Below, piece after piece: positions 16,409 through 24,447 of a stretch of DNA of 64,000 bases. The stretch is taken from positions 53,961 through 117,960 of the forward strand of contig JBBQWQ010000024.1 in assembly GCA_038210445.1 (NCBI GenBank). Reading direction: 5' to 3'. The position numbers and the translations under genes are program-made. Within the stretch, counting starts at the first letter, position 1, and every line of letters starts with the position of its first letter. The stretch is from JABFRG01 sp038210445 (GTDB lineage Bacteria; Myxococcota_A; Polyangia; Polyangiales; Polyangiaceae). The notes below the pieces were generated by a model. The model had not been told where the DNA came from and ran no database searches. It saw nothing but the letters and a program-made list of their open reading frames with translations.

Positions 16409-16921
16409 TCAGGGGGTGGGTTGGGCGTCCGCGCGCTTCTGCATCTTGCGGTGCAGGAGGCGCTTTTTGAGCGGTCCGAGGTGGTCGATCATGAGGCGGC
16501 CCTGGAGGTGATCGTTCTCGTGCTGGATGGCTACAGCGAGCAGATCTTCGGCTTCGAGCTCGAACCACTTGCCGTCGCGGTCCTGGGCGCGGACCCGCAC
16601 CTTGGCGGCGCGTTCCACTTCCTCGGTGGCGCCGGGAAAGCTGAGGCAGCCTTCCTTCCAGCAGACCTCGCCCTCGGTCGAGAGGATCTCTGGGTTGATG
16701 AAGACCTGGAGACGACTCGGCTCGTCCTCGCCGGCGATGTCGATGACGAAGATTTGCAGCAGCTCGCCGATTTGGGTGGCGGCGAGGCCCACGCCCGGAG
16801 CGGCGTACATGGTTTCGGCCATGTCGTCGACCAGTGCCTTGATCGCAGGGGTGATCGCTTCGACCTTGAGGCCGGGCTCGCGGAGGCGCTTGTCGGGGTA
16901 GTGGAGAATCGTCCGGATCAT
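16409..16921 (-). CDS. def: Peptide deformylase
   Basis: Removes the N-formyl group from new proteins. The 170-residue protein is started at ATG 16921 (MIRTILHYPDKRLRE), with GAAGG five bases upstream; the frame upstream has no family similarity. All three metal-site motifs are intact: GVGLAATQIG (about 44-53), EGCLSFPG (about 90) and QHENDHLQG (about 134-142), giving the Cys and two His metal ligands and the catalytic Glu. The length is typical. It is the last gene of the fab-rpiB-nrdR-ribD run, 83 bases after ribD, and is convergent with the FHA/CpaF-like gene. Confidence 0.96.
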   Translation of the reverse strand: MIRTILHYPDKRLREPGLKVEAITPAIKALVDDMAETMYAAPGVGLAATQIGELLQIFVIDIAGEDEPSRLQVFINPEILSTEGEVCWKEGCLSFPGATEEVERAAKVRVRAQDRDGKWFELEAEDLLAVAIQHENDHLQGRLMIDHLGPLKKRLLHRKMQKRADAQPTP

Positions 16922-17004
16922 GACGCCTTCAAGTGTAATCAGAAGCTGGGGGTCTGGCGAGGGGAGCGCGCGACAAAGACGCGCGACGGCGATGCGGTGC
17001 GCGG

Positions 17005-18105
17005 TCAGCGGTCGGGGTAGCTGAGGGCGCCGTGAACGTACGCATCCTCGCCGCACAGCTCCCAGATGGGCTTGGCGATACGCGGGGCGACCTCCGGGGT
17101 GGCCGGACCTGCCCAGTCGACGGCGCCCGGGCGACCACGGGGTCCGAAGAGCACCGGCGCGAGAAAGGCGTGCAGCTCGTCGGCCAGCTCGGCGGCCAAG
17201 AAGCTACCGGCAAGCTCCGCTCCGCCCTCCACCATCAGCGTGACGATGCCCTGGGCGGCGAGCGTCTCGAGGGCGCTGCGAAGCTCCACGCGGCCTTCGG
17301 TGGACACCGGCGCGAAGAGAATCCGAATGCCTTTGGCCTCCAGCTCCTCTGCGCCGTGCCGCGACTCGGGCGTGTCGCCGGTGACAATCCAGGTGGGTGT
17401 TTCGCGCGCGCCCACCACCAGCGCCGAGCTCACCGGCGTGCGGAGCTTGGTGTCGAAGACGATGCGCGTGGGGTTTTGGCCCTGGGTATCCCGAACCGTG
17501 AGCCTCGGATCGTCTGCCAGGACGGTTCCGATGCCCACCGCAATGGCGTCGGACTTGGCGCGAAGGGCGTGCACCTTGGCGCGCGCCAACTTGCCGGTGA
17601 CCCAGCGCGAGGCGCCGCTCTTGGTGGCGATGCGACCGTCGATGCTCAACGCCAGCTTGAGCGAAACGTAGGGCAGGCCCACGGTGACGTACTTGCTCCA
17701 GGAGCGAATGAGATCGCGTGCGGCGGCTTCTTGCACGCCCACTTGGACGGCGATGCCCAGCTCCTTCAGGCGCGCCACGCCGCCGCCCGTCACGTGCGGA
17801 TTGGGATCGGTGGCGCCAATGACCACCCGGCGAATCTTGGCTGCGGCAATCGCATCAGTGCAGGGGGGCGTCCGGCCCGTGTGGTTGCACGGCTCCAGCG
17901 TGACATACAAGGTGGCGCCTTCCGCCTTGGCACCCGCCTCGCGCAGCGCGATGAGCTCCGCGTGCTCTTGGCCCGCCCGTTCGTGGTGACCGACGCCCAC
18001 CACCTCGTCTCCCTGAACGACCACTGCGCCGACGTGGGGGTTGGGCGAGGGGCGGCCTTTGCGGGCGACCTCGAGGGCTCGGCCCATCCATGTTTCGTCG
18101 CTCAT
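17005..18105 (-). CDS. ribD: Bifunctional riboflavin biosynthesis deaminase/reductase
   Basis: Catalyses two successive steps of riboflavin synthesis. The 366-residue protein has an N-terminal zinc deaminase domain (HAELIALREAG near 50; LEPCNHTGRTPPC near 73-85, with the His and two Cys zinc ligands) and a C-terminal reductase domain from about 145 (YVSLKLALSIDGRIAT, WVTG, VGIGTVLADDPRLTVR, EGGAELAGSF). Both halves are complete. The ATG overlaps the nrdR stop by 4 bases, the usual nrdR-ribD pairing. No FMN riboswitch can sit directly upstream because of that overlap, and ribE/ribBA/ribH do not follow. Confidence 0.97.
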   Translation of the reverse strand: MSDETWMGRALEVARKGRPSPNPHVGAVVVQGDEVVGVGHHERAGQEHAELIALREAGAKAEGATLYVTLEPCNHTGRTPPCTDAIAAAKIRRVVIGATDPNPHVTGGGVARLKELGIAVQVGVQEAAARDLIRSWSKYVTVGLPYVSLKLALSIDGRIATKSGASRWVTGKLARAKVHALRAKSDAIAVGIGTVLADDPRLTVRDTQGQNPTRIVFDTKLRTPVSSALVVGARETPTWIVTGDTPESRHGAEELEAKGIRILFAPVSTEGRVELRSALETLAAQGIVTLMVEGGAELAGSFLAAELADELHAFLAPVLFGPRGRPGAVDWAGPATPEVAPRIAKPIWELCGEDAYVHGALSYPDR

Positions 18106-18572
18106 CCCGGTACATCTTTCTTCTGCTCGGCGAGCTTGTCCAGCTCGTCGCGTAGCTCCGAGAGGTCCCGGAACGATCGGTACACGCTGGCAAAACGCAC
18201 GTAGGCGATCTCGTCGAGGGTCCGCAAGCGCACCATCACGCGCTCGCCGATGGTGTGGCTCGGAACTTCCTTCTCGCCCATGTCGATGAGCTCACGCTCG
18301 AGCGCATCGACGAGCTCCTCGACCCGAGAGATGGGCACCGCCCGCTTCTCGGAGGCGCGCACCAGCCCGCCCATGATCTTCTGGCGATCGTAGGGCTCGC
18401 GGCGGCCGTCCTTCTTCACCACGAGGGGCATCACCTCTTCGACACGCTCGTAGGTGGTGAAGCGGCGCTCGCAGGCTTCGCACTCGCGCCTGCGCCGGAT
18501 CACGTCCTGGGCGGCCGACGTACGAGAGTCGGTCACCTTGCTTTCGTCGTGGGCGCAGAAGGGGCACTTCAC
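18102..18572 (-). CDS. nrdR: Transcriptional repressor NrdR
   Basis: Represses ribonucleotide reductase genes in response to ATP/dATP. The 156-residue protein starts with GTG 18572 and opens with the family zinc ribbon (MKCPFCAHDESKVTDSR, then CEACERRFTTYE near 31-42), followed by the ATP-cone domain (VVKKDGRREPYDRQKIMGGL, about 50-70). The length is standard. The gene lies between rpiB and ribD, overlapping ribD by 4 bases, an order widely conserved in bacteria. glyA, which often sits between rpiB and nrdR, is absent here. I see no NrdR-box pair in this window. Confidence 0.97.
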   Translation of the reverse strand: MKCPFCAHDESKVTDSRTSAAQDVIRRRRECEACERRFTTYERVEEVMPLVVKKDGRREPYDRQKIMGGLVRASEKRAVPISRVEELVDALERELIDMGEKEVPSHTIGERVMVRLRTLDEIAYVRFASVYRSFRDLSELRDELDKLAEQKKDVPG

Positions 18573-18584
18573 GGCGCACCGGGG

Positions 18585-19019
18585 CTACTTGGGGAGCTCA
18601 ATCTTCTCGACTCGCTTGCTGTGACGACCGCCCTCGAACGCGGCGCCCAGCCAGGCGTCGACGATATCTTTTGCCAGGCCAGGGCCCACCACCCGCTGGC
18701 CCAGGGCCAGGATGTTGGCGTCATTGTGCTCGCGGCTCAGGCGCGCGGTGTAGGTGTCGCTGCAGACCACCGCGCGAATGCCAGGGTGCCGGTTGGCGGC
18801 GAGCGACATGCCCACGCCGCTTCCGCAAACCAGGATGCCGCGCTCGTGGGTGCCGTCCAGGATGGCCTTCGCAGCGCGATGCGCGTAGTCCGGGTAGTCC
18901 ACCGAGGTTGCCTCGTTGGTGCCCAGGTCGGTCACCTCGTGCCCCGCCGCGGCGAGCGCCGACGCCAGCTGGTTCTTCAGCTCGAAGCCGCCATGATCCG
19001 CCGCCAGAACGAGTTTCAC
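18585..19019 (-). CDS. rpiB: Ribose-5-phosphate isomerase B
   Basis: Interconverts ribose 5-phosphate and ribulose 5-phosphate in the pentose phosphate pathway. I start this 144-residue protein with GTG 19019 (VKLVLAADHGGFELK): this matches the family N-terminus, whereas the longer frame upstream would run into fabF. Key motifs are AADHGG near 5-10, the active-site CGSGVGMSLAANRHPGIRA near 65-83 with the catalytic Cys and anion-hole Gly-rich loop, and SREHNDANILALGQRVVG. It lies 10 bases after fabF and 12 before nrdR. Confidence 0.95.
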   Translation of the reverse strand: MKLVLAADHGGFELKNQLASALAAAGHEVTDLGTNEATSVDYPDYAHRAAKAILDGTHERGILVCGSGVGMSLAANRHPGIRAVVCSDTYTARLSREHNDANILALGQRVVGPGLAKDIVDAWLGAAFEGGRHSKRVEKIELPK

Positions 19020-19029
19020 AGGGAATTCC

Positions 19030-20277
19030 CTACTCGCCGAAGCGAGAAAACACGAGCGCTGCGTTGGTGCCGCCGAACCCGAAGGAGTTGTTGAGTGCGT
19101 GTTTGATGCTGCGCTCGCGGCCGGCATTGGCCACGTAGTCGAGCGTGCACTCGGGGTCTGGCGTGTTCAAGTTGATGGTGGGCGGCACGCGACCCTGGGC
19201 GATGGCCAGCGCGCAAATGGCGCTTTCCAGGGCTCCGGCCGCGCCGAGAAGGTGCCCGGTCATCGACTTGGTGGAGCTCACCCAGAGCTTCTTGTCGGTC
19301 GCGTGCGTACCAAACACGTCCATGATCGCGTGCGTCTCGGCCACGTCGCCGGCGGGGGTCGCGGTGGCGTGGGCGTTCAGGTAGTCGACCTGGTCGGGAG
19401 CCACCTTTGCGTCCTTGAGCGCCATGCGCATAGACCGCTGGGCGCCTTCGCCGCGAGGGGCGGGGCCGGTGAGATGGTGGGCGTCGCTCGACGCGCCGTA
19501 GCCGGTGAGCTCGCAATAGATGCGAGCGCCGCGCTTCTTGGCGCGGGTGAGAGACTCGAGAATGAGCACCGCCGAGCCCTCGCCGGACACGAACCCGTCG
19601 CGGGTCTTGTCGAAGGGGCGGCTCGCGGTCTTGGGGTCGTCGTTGCGCTTGGAGAGCGCCATCATGGCTTCGAAGCCGCCGATGCCGACCGGGGTGATGG
19701 TGGCTTCGGCGCCGCCGGCGACCATGACCTGGGCGCGGCCACGGCGAATCCACTCGGTGGCTTCGCCGAGCGCGTGGGCGCCGCTGGAACAGGCGCTGGT
19801 GGTGCAGTAGCTCGGCCCGCGCAGGCCGAACGCCATGGAAATTTGCCCCGCCGCCAGGTTGGAAATGATGGCGGGAATCGAGTAGGGGCTGATGCGAGAC
19901 GGCCCCTTCTCGAGGAGCACTTGCTTGGTGCGCTCCAGGGTGGAGAGGCCGCCGAGGCCGACGCCGACGAAGCAGCCTGCTTCGTCGCGTTCCTCGGCGG
20001 AGAGCTCGAGCTTCGCGTCGGCGATGGCCATGGTGGCCGCCCCCATCGCGAACTCGGTGAAGCGCTCCATCTCCTTCAGCTTTTTCTTGCTGATGTACGG
20101 AGTCGGATCCCAGTTCTTCACCTCGGCCGCGATCTTCACGCGGAACTGGGTGGTGTCGAACTGGGTGATCATGCCCACGCCGCTTTCGCCGGCACAGAGA
20201 GCGCGCCATGTCGTCTCGGCGTCGAGACCGACCGGAGAGACGATGCCAATGCCTGTGACGACGACGCGCTCGCTCAT
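19030..20277 (-). CDS. fabF: Beta-ketoacyl-ACP synthase II
   Basis: Elongating condensing enzyme of type II fatty-acid synthesis. The 415-residue protein starts at ATG 20277 (MSERVVVTGIGIVSPVG). The catalytic triad is complete: Cys in TTSACSSGAHA (about 164), His in NAHATATPAGD (about 306) and His in KSMTGHLLGAAGA (about 343). NAHATATP differs from the common NAHGTSTP at two small residues, which is unlikely to matter. The C-terminal NNSFGFGGTNAALVF is typical. It follows acpP by 9 bases. Since no fabH is in this cluster, initiation must be done by an enzyme encoded elsewhere. Confidence 0.97.
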   Translation of the reverse strand: MSERVVVTGIGIVSPVGLDAETTWRALCAGESGVGMITQFDTTQFRVKIAAEVKNWDPTPYISKKKLKEMERFTEFAMGAATMAIADAKLELSAEERDEAGCFVGVGLGGLSTLERTKQVLLEKGPSRISPYSIPAIISNLAAGQISMAFGLRGPSYCTTSACSSGAHALGEATEWIRRGRAQVMVAGGAEATITPVGIGGFEAMMALSKRNDDPKTASRPFDKTRDGFVSGEGSAVLILESLTRAKKRGARIYCELTGYGASSDAHHLTGPAPRGEGAQRSMRMALKDAKVAPDQVDYLNAHATATPAGDVAETHAIMDVFGTHATDKKLWVSSTKSMTGHLLGAAGALESAICALAIAQGRVPPTINLNTPDPECTLDYVANAGRERSIKHALNNSFGFGGTNAALVFSRFGE

Positions 20278-20286
20278 GGGAAGACC

Positions 20287-20529
20287 TTACTTCTTCGCGT
20301 TCTTTTCGACGTAGTCGATGGCGTCCTGAACGGTACGGATCTTCTCCGTGTCTTCGTCCGGGATGTCGATCTCGAAAGCCTCCTCGAAGGCGAGCACCAG
20401 CTCGACCAGCCCGAGCGAATCCGCCCCCAGATCGTCGACGAACGACGACTCCGGTTTGATGTCTTTCTCGTCGACGTCGAGCTGCTCTTTGATGATGCGC
20501 TTGACTTCGCTGGGAATGTCCTTCGCCAT
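20287..20529 (-). CDS. acpP: Acyl carrier protein
   Basis: The 80-residue carrier protein starts at ATG 20529 (MAKDIPSEVKRIIKEQ) after a strong GAGGAAAC ribosome site; an ATG eight codons upstream is rejected. The phosphopantetheine attachment Ser lies in DDLGADSLGLVELVLAFEEA, where the usual DSLDTVEL is DSLGLVEL. Glu/Asp-rich helices II and III are present. It sits between fabG and fabF, but 207 bases of palindrome-rich leader separate it from fabG, which suggests a separate promoter or leader control for this highly expressed gene. Confidence 0.97.
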   Translation of the reverse strand: MAKDIPSEVKRIIKEQLDVDEKDIKPESSFVDDLGADSLGLVELVLAFEEAFEIDIPDEDTEKIRTVQDAIDYVEKNAKK

Positions 20530-20548
20530 GTTTCCTCTTCGCCTGTTC

Positions 20549-20628
20549 GCCAATTGGCGCCGGGAAATCCCGGACTAAACGTGCAGTTCAGTGATGGTTT
20601 CGTCGCGGCCGGTGCCGTGAGTACCGGC
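20549..20628 (-). promoter_or_regulatory. Palindrome-rich acpP leader
   Basis: Within the 207-base fabG-acpP gap there are three inverted repeats: a perfect 10-bp palindrome GCCAATTGGC (20549-20558), a hairpin CCGGGA-AA-TCCCGG (20560-20573), and arms GCCGGT and ACCGGC (20608-20613, 20623-20628). I see no convincing -35/-10 pair. They could be a repressor site or a structured leader upstream of the acpP ribosome site. Confidence 0.4.
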
Positions 20629-20736
20629 TTTCTACACAGGGATTTTGCCCGCGCCTAGAGGTATTCGTCGTTACCGCGCACGCGGCGGGTGGCGTACCGC
20701 GTTACGCAGCGTGCGCAGGCGCCGCGGCAGCCGCGC

Positions 20737-21483
20737 TCAGACGTACATTCCGCCGTTGACGCGCAGCACCTGCCCCGTGACGTACGCAGCTTCGTCACTC
20801 GCTAGGTACAGGGCGGCCGCGGCCACTTCCTTGGCGGTGCCCACGCGCGCCAGCGGAATGTTCTTGAGCACGTACTCCTTCATCGCGTCGTTCATGCCGT
20901 GGGTCATGTCGGTCTCGATGAAGCCGGGGGCGATGGCGTTCACCGTGAGGTTGCGCGAGGCGTACTCGCGGGCGATCGACTTGGTGATGCCGAGCAGCGC
21001 GGCCTTGGTGGCCGCGTAGGCGGTCTGCCCCACGTTGCCCATCTCTCCGATGACGCTGGAGACGAAGATGATGCGGCCGGTGCGAGCCTTCATCATGGGG
21101 CGGGTCGCCGCGCGGGCGCAGGCGAGGGCGCCGCGCACGTTGGTGTCGAAGAGCTTCTGCAGGTCCTCGTCTTTGAGGCGAAGGAGCAGCCCGTCGATGG
21201 CGATGCCGGCGTTGGCCACCATGATGTCGAGACGCCCGTGCTTTTTGGCCAGGCCTTCGATGGCCTTCTCGGTGGCCTCGCTGTCGGCCACATCGAAGCC
21301 GGCGATCTCGGCCTTGCCACCCTTGGCGATGATGCGATCGGCCACTTCGCGCGCCTTGTCTTCGCCCCGAACGTAGTTGACGACCACGTGCGCGCCTTGC
21401 TCGGCCATGGCCTCGGCGCAGGCCGCGCCGATTCCGCGGGAGCCACCGGTGATGATTGCTACTTTGCCGTCGAGCTTGAACAT
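20737..21483 (-). CDS. fabG: 3-oxoacyl-ACP reductase
   Basis: NADPH-dependent reductase of type II fatty-acid synthesis. The 248-residue short-chain dehydrogenase starts at ATG 21483 (MFKLDGKVAIITGGSRGIG), eight bases after GAGGAG. The coenzyme site TGGSRGIG is at 13-20, NAGIAIDG near 88, the catalytic Ser in SSVIGEMGNVGQ, and the YAATK motif with Tyr and Lys near 152-156. The C-terminal YVTGQVLRVNGGMYV is typical of FabG. It lies 11 bases after fabD, consistent with cotranscription. Confidence 0.97.
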   Translation of the reverse strand: MFKLDGKVAIITGGSRGIGAACAEAMAEQGAHVVVNYVRGEDKAREVADRIIAKGGKAEIAGFDVADSEATEKAIEGLAKKHGRLDIMVANAGIAIDGLLLRLKDEDLQKLFDTNVRGALACARAATRPMMKARTGRIIFVSSVIGEMGNVGQTAYAATKAALLGITKSIAREYASRNLTVNAIAPGFIETDMTHGMNDAMKEYVLKNIPLARVGTAKEVAAAALYLASDEAAYVTGQVLRVNGGMYV

Positions 21484-21494
21484 GCGGAGACTCC

Positions 21495-22439
21495 TCAGAA
21501 GAGCGCGGAGACGGCGTCGAGCGATGCCGCGTCCGAGACGTTGTGAACCTTGAGCTCTTTGTCGATGCGCTTGGCGAGGCCGGCCAGCACCTTCCCAGGG
21601 CCGATCTCGAAGGCGCGATCGACGCCCTCCTTGCGCATGCGCTGGACGCTCTGCTCCCAGCGCACCGCGCCCGCCACCTGGAGGACCAGCAGCTCCTTGG
21701 TGCGGCCCGCCTTGGTGTTGGGCTCGGCGTCGACGTTGGCCACCACCGGGAATGCGGAGTCGGCCACCACGAGCTTCTCGAGCTCCGCGGCGACCGCGCG
21801 GGCAGCCGGCGCCATGAGGGCGCAGTGAAAGGGCGCGCTCACCTTGAGGGGAATGGCCTTGCCCTTGAGGGTCTCGACCTTGGCGGCGGCGCGCGCTACC
21901 GCCGCGGCGGTGCCGGCGATGACGATCTGCCCTGGCGCGTTGAAGTTCGCGAGGCCCAGCACTTCGCCCTCGGCGACCTCGGCGCACGCTGCAGAGAGGT
22001 CGACCTCGGAGACGCCCATGATGGCGGCCATGGCGCCGGTACCGGCAGGTACCGCCTCTTGCATCGCGCGGCCGCGGGCGCGAACCAGGCGCACGGCGTC
22101 TTCGAGCGTGAGCGCGGAAGCGGCGACCAGCGCGCTGTACTCGCCGAGCGAGTGGCCGGCGGCAAAGTCTGGCGTGGGCAGCGACGGGACGCGCTCGCGC
22201 AGCGCCGCCAGCAGCGCCATGCTCACGGTCACGATGGCAGGCTGGGCGTTGGCGGTGAGCGTGAGCTCTCCCTCGGGTCCCTCGAAGATCATCGTGGAGA
22301 GCTTTTCGGAGAGCGCTTCGTCGGCTCTCTCGAAGACCTCACGCGCCTTCGCCGACGCCTCGAAGAGGTCCTTGCCCATGCCCACGAACTGCGAGCCTTG
22401 CCCCGGAAACAGCCAAGCGGTCTTGCTCATCGCGGCCAT
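21495..22439 (-). CDS. fabD: Malonyl-CoA:ACP transacylase
   Basis: Transfers malonyl groups from CoA to ACP. The 314-residue protein can start at ATG 22439 or at the ATG three codons later (22430, MSKTAWLFPGQGSQ); I cannot decide between them from the ribosome site. Motifs are LFPGQGSQFVGMG near the N-terminus, nucleophile Ser in AGHSLGEYSALVA (about 95), and catalytic His in SAPFHCALM (about 205). The length is typical. It is the first fab gene here; 63 bases upstream lie two lipoprotein genes where plsX and fabH are usually found. Confidence 0.96.
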   Translation of the reverse strand: MAAMSKTAWLFPGQGSQFVGMGKDLFEASAKAREVFERADEALSEKLSTMIFEGPEGELTLTANAQPAIVTVSMALLAALRERVPSLPTPDFAAGHSLGEYSALVAASALTLEDAVRLVRARGRAMQEAVPAGTGAMAAIMGVSEVDLSAACAEVAEGEVLGLANFNAPGQIVIAGTAAAVARAAAKVETLKGKAIPLKVSAPFHCALMAPAARAVAAELEKLVVADSAFPVVANVDAEPNTKAGRTKELLVLQVAGAVRWEQSVQRMRKEGVDRAFEIGPGKVLAGLAKRIDKELKVHNVSDAASLDAVSALF

Positions 22440-22502
22440 GCCCGTTACCCCACATCGGGACAAAGCGCCAGCCGCGGCGGCGCCCTCCTTACCCCCCGCA
22501 CA

Positions 22503-22736
22503 TCAGCCGTCGGCGCCAGCGTCGCGGACGGAGCCCGCGTCGGGAAGGTCGTTGCCGGTGTCGGGCGGGTCGTTGTTGCCGCTGTCTTCGTCCGGGGGCG
22601 TGTTCTCGTCGGGCCTGGCGCTTGCGTACTCGCGCCGGCCGCCGCCCTGGTAGGTGCTGCGGCCGCTGCAGGCGTCGAGCGCGACGAGGCCCAGTGGCAA
22701 GGCCAGGACCATCCATGCATTGCGCTTCAATTGCAT
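22503..22736 (-). CDS. Small Asp/Pro-rich lipoprotein, 77 aa
   Basis: ATG 22736 has GGAG upstream and overlaps the end of the preceding lipoprotein gene by 10 bases, suggesting coupling. A signal peptide (MQLKRNAWMVLALPLGLVAL) is followed by a lipobox LDAC near residue 23. The mature part is a low-complexity acidic tail with repeated DxPPDxG elements (PDENTPPDEDSGNNDPPDTG) and no predicted fold. Such tails often serve as spacers or calcium-binding segments on myxobacterial lipoproteins. I recognise no family. It separates rpmF from fabD together with its neighbour. Confidence 0.6.
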   Translation of the reverse strand: MQLKRNAWMVLALPLGLVALDACSGRSTYQGGGRREYASARPDENTPPDEDSGNNDPPDTGNDLPDAGSVRDAGADG

Positions 22737-23308
22737 GCCCAGACTCCATTGCAGGTGCAGGTGGCGGGGTCCTTGCCGGCGGTGCCGAACTTGGGACACA
22801 CGGTGCCGGGCTTAATGAACCCGTTGCAGGTGGTTGCGTTGGTAATCTGTGCGACCGGGCAGGGCGCGTAGGTGACGTTGAACGTCGCCGTCCCCTCGTC
22901 GGCGCCGTCGATCTTCACTTCGCAACGGAAGCGACCGGTGGGAAGCGGCAGCTCTTCGCTGGGCTCACCCTTGGCGTCGAGCGCTACCAAGCGCACGATG
23001 AACTTCTGCCGGGTGGCGCCCTTGGGCGTAGCCGACTCGGAGGCGCCGATGACGCGGTCGATACCCCTGCCGTTCTCGTCCTGGATCTGGCGGAGGTACA
23101 TCTCGATGGTCTGGTCGTCGCGCCCGGAGGAGACCTCGGCGATGCAGTAGACGCCGAGGGAGTCCGTGAAGAACTCGTTGCGGCGGCGCGCGCCTTCCTG
23201 GTCGACCGACGTGTAGATGTCGGAGACGTGGGCCGAAGAGCACGACGCGGCGGCTACGAGGAGCCCGCCGCCGGCCACGATTCGCGAGAGCCAGCGAGAC
23301 ACGGTCAT
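22727..23308 (-). CDS. Cys-containing lipoprotein of unknown function
   Basis: The 193-residue protein starts at ATG 23308. The signal peptide ends with a lipobox AASC near residues 20-23, so it is probably membrane-anchored. The mature domain is beta-rich (DQTIEMYLRQIQDENGRG, RQKFIVRLVALDAKGE, GRFRCEVKI) and closes with a Cys-rich segment (TTCNGFIKPGTVCP, DPATCTCNGVWACN) likely to form disulfides. I recognise no family. It sits between rpmF and fabD, a position normally held by plsX and fabH, and shares a 10-base overlap with the small lipoprotein that follows. Confidence 0.75.
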   Translation of the reverse strand: MTVSRWLSRIVAGGGLLVAAASCSSAHVSDIYTSVDQEGARRRNEFFTDSLGVYCIAEVSSGRDDQTIEMYLRQIQDENGRGIDRVIGASESATPKGATRQKFIVRLVALDAKGEPSEELPLPTGRFRCEVKIDGADEGTATFNVTYAPCPVAQITNATTCNGFIKPGTVCPKFGTAGKDPATCTCNGVWACN

Positions 23309-23571
23309 TGCTCGGTATCATAGCGCCAAACGCCCGCCACGAAACCCATTTCTCCGCGCAGCGCCCCGCACAAGCGTGGTGGATCTTCGGCTCGCCAGGT
23401 GCGCGTTCGTGTAAACTGCACGCACATCCTCGCTGTCGCACAAAATGGACGAAGCCCGCACATGCCGGGGGGGGCAGGCAGGCTAGCCGTCGCGATAGGG
23501 AGAGCGCGCACCGGCGCGCCATCGCGCGCCATTGCCACGGGGCAATAGCGCGCTCGAAGCGAACGATGGCC

Positions 23572-23760
23572 TCAGCTGGCTTTGGCTACCTTCTTGACCT
23601 CGCGCCCCTTGTAGTGGCCACAGGACGCGCACGCACGGTGCGGGACCACGGGCTCGCCACAGTTGGCGCAGGCAATGAGCTGCACGGGCGTAACCTTGTC
23701 GTGGTTCGCGCGGCGCATGTTTCGCTTGGAACGGGTGGTTCGTCGTTTCGGGACAGCCAC
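23572..23760 (-). CDS. rpmF: 50S ribosomal protein L32
   Basis: The 62-residue protein starts with GTG at 23760, seven bases after GGAG. It shows the L32 signature MAVPKRRTTRSKRNMRRANH and the zinc-ribbon pair CANCG and CASCG (about 31-48), which makes it the zinc-binding (C+) form of L32, followed by a basic tail. It lies 10 bases after the DUF177 (yceD) gene, the order seen in most bacteria. The gap of 263 bases downstream holds no gene I can support. Confidence 0.97.
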   Translation of the reverse strand: MAVPKRRTTRSKRNMRRANHDKVTPVQLIACANCGEPVVPHRACASCGHYKGREVKKVAKAS

Positions 23761-23770
23761 GATGCACTCC

Positions 23771-24322
23771 TTAGGAATTTCCCCGGTTCTTCAGCTGCAA
23801 TAGCGGCAAAAGTCGAGGGTCGATACGGGTCTCGGCACCGTCTTCGGGGGCCTGTACTTGGGGACTCGGCGTCATACCCGGGCAATCCTCCGAACACAAG
23901 GGGATCATCGGAGTTTCGAGCAGAAGTTCGTCCCGGACCAAATCGTCGAGCACGACGGTCTCGCCGTCGTAGGGGAGCATATCCGCGTCGGCCGCGGAAA
24001 ACTCGTACTCATCCATGCCCTCTTGGCGCAACTTGCTGCGGGGCACCAGGAGCGCGGTGATGGGCTGCTTCACTGCGATGGCGACCGGCTCGAGGCAGCG
24101 GGCGCAGGGCATGGTGAGCGACGCTGTGAGGCTGCCGTGCACGACGACGTCGGTCCCGCTCTTGGACAGGCGGACCGAGAGCTTGCCGTCTTGGCCTAGG
24201 GGCGTGGCCTCGTGGCCCTCCAGGACACCCCGCAGCCATGCGGCGCGAACCGGGAACTCGTAGGGCTTCCCGGCCGCGTCGAGGTCGGAAATGGGAATCG
24301 AAAACTCGGTGTCGTTGGCCAT
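23771..24322 (-). CDS. yceD: DUF177/YceD-family protein
   Basis: The 183-residue protein starts at ATG 24322 (MANDTEFSIPISDLDAAGKP); the frame stays open far upstream only because of high GC. The DUF177 hallmarks are GSLTASLTMPCARCLEPV (about 65-82, CxxC) and DLVRDELLLETPMIPLCSEDC near 130-150, giving four Cys. YceD proteins are tied to 23S rRNA maturation and to rpmF, which follows by 10 bases, so the two are very probably cotranscribed. The gene opens the minus-strand housekeeping run; I see no strong promoter in the 77 bases before it. Confidence 0.93.
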   Translation of the reverse strand: MANDTEFSIPISDLDAAGKPYEFPVRAAWLRGVLEGHEATPLGQDGKLSVRLSKSGTDVVVHGSLTASLTMPCARCLEPVAIAVKQPITALLVPRSKLRQEGMDEYEFSAADADMLPYDGETVVLDDLVRDELLLETPMIPLCSEDCPGMTPSPQVQAPEDGAETRIDPRLLPLLQLKNRGNS

Positions 24323-24399
24323 TCGGGGGCGCGGAATCTTGCACGCCGCGTGCGGCCACGCAAGCCGTACGTTGCCTTGGCGGGACGCCGCAAACGGAA

Positions 24400-24426
24400 A
24401 AGGCGAGCTCTGCGCGAGCTCGCCTT
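24400..24426 (-). terminator. Rho-independent terminator of the Gly-rich lipoprotein gene
   Basis: An 11-bp perfect stem, AAGGCGAGCTC and GAGCTCGCCTT, with a 5-base loop lies 22 bases beyond the lipoprotein stop. Read on the minus strand, the stem ends in a run of four T (CCTTTTCC). It is the clearest intrinsic terminator in the window and separates this gene from yceD. Confidence 0.75.
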
Positions 24427-24447
24427 CACCGTGGAGCCTGCTTCTCT

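Noticed and set aside
17005..18105. FMN riboswitch in front of ribD
   Set aside because: ribD overlaps nrdR by 4 bases, so no leader exists, and no RFN-like conserved core is visible upstream of the operon.
23305..23538. Possible 77-codon gene between rpmF and the lipoprotein
   Set aside because: No ribosome site, Cys/Arg-rich random composition and no similarity I recognise. I leave the gap 23309-23571 without a gene.
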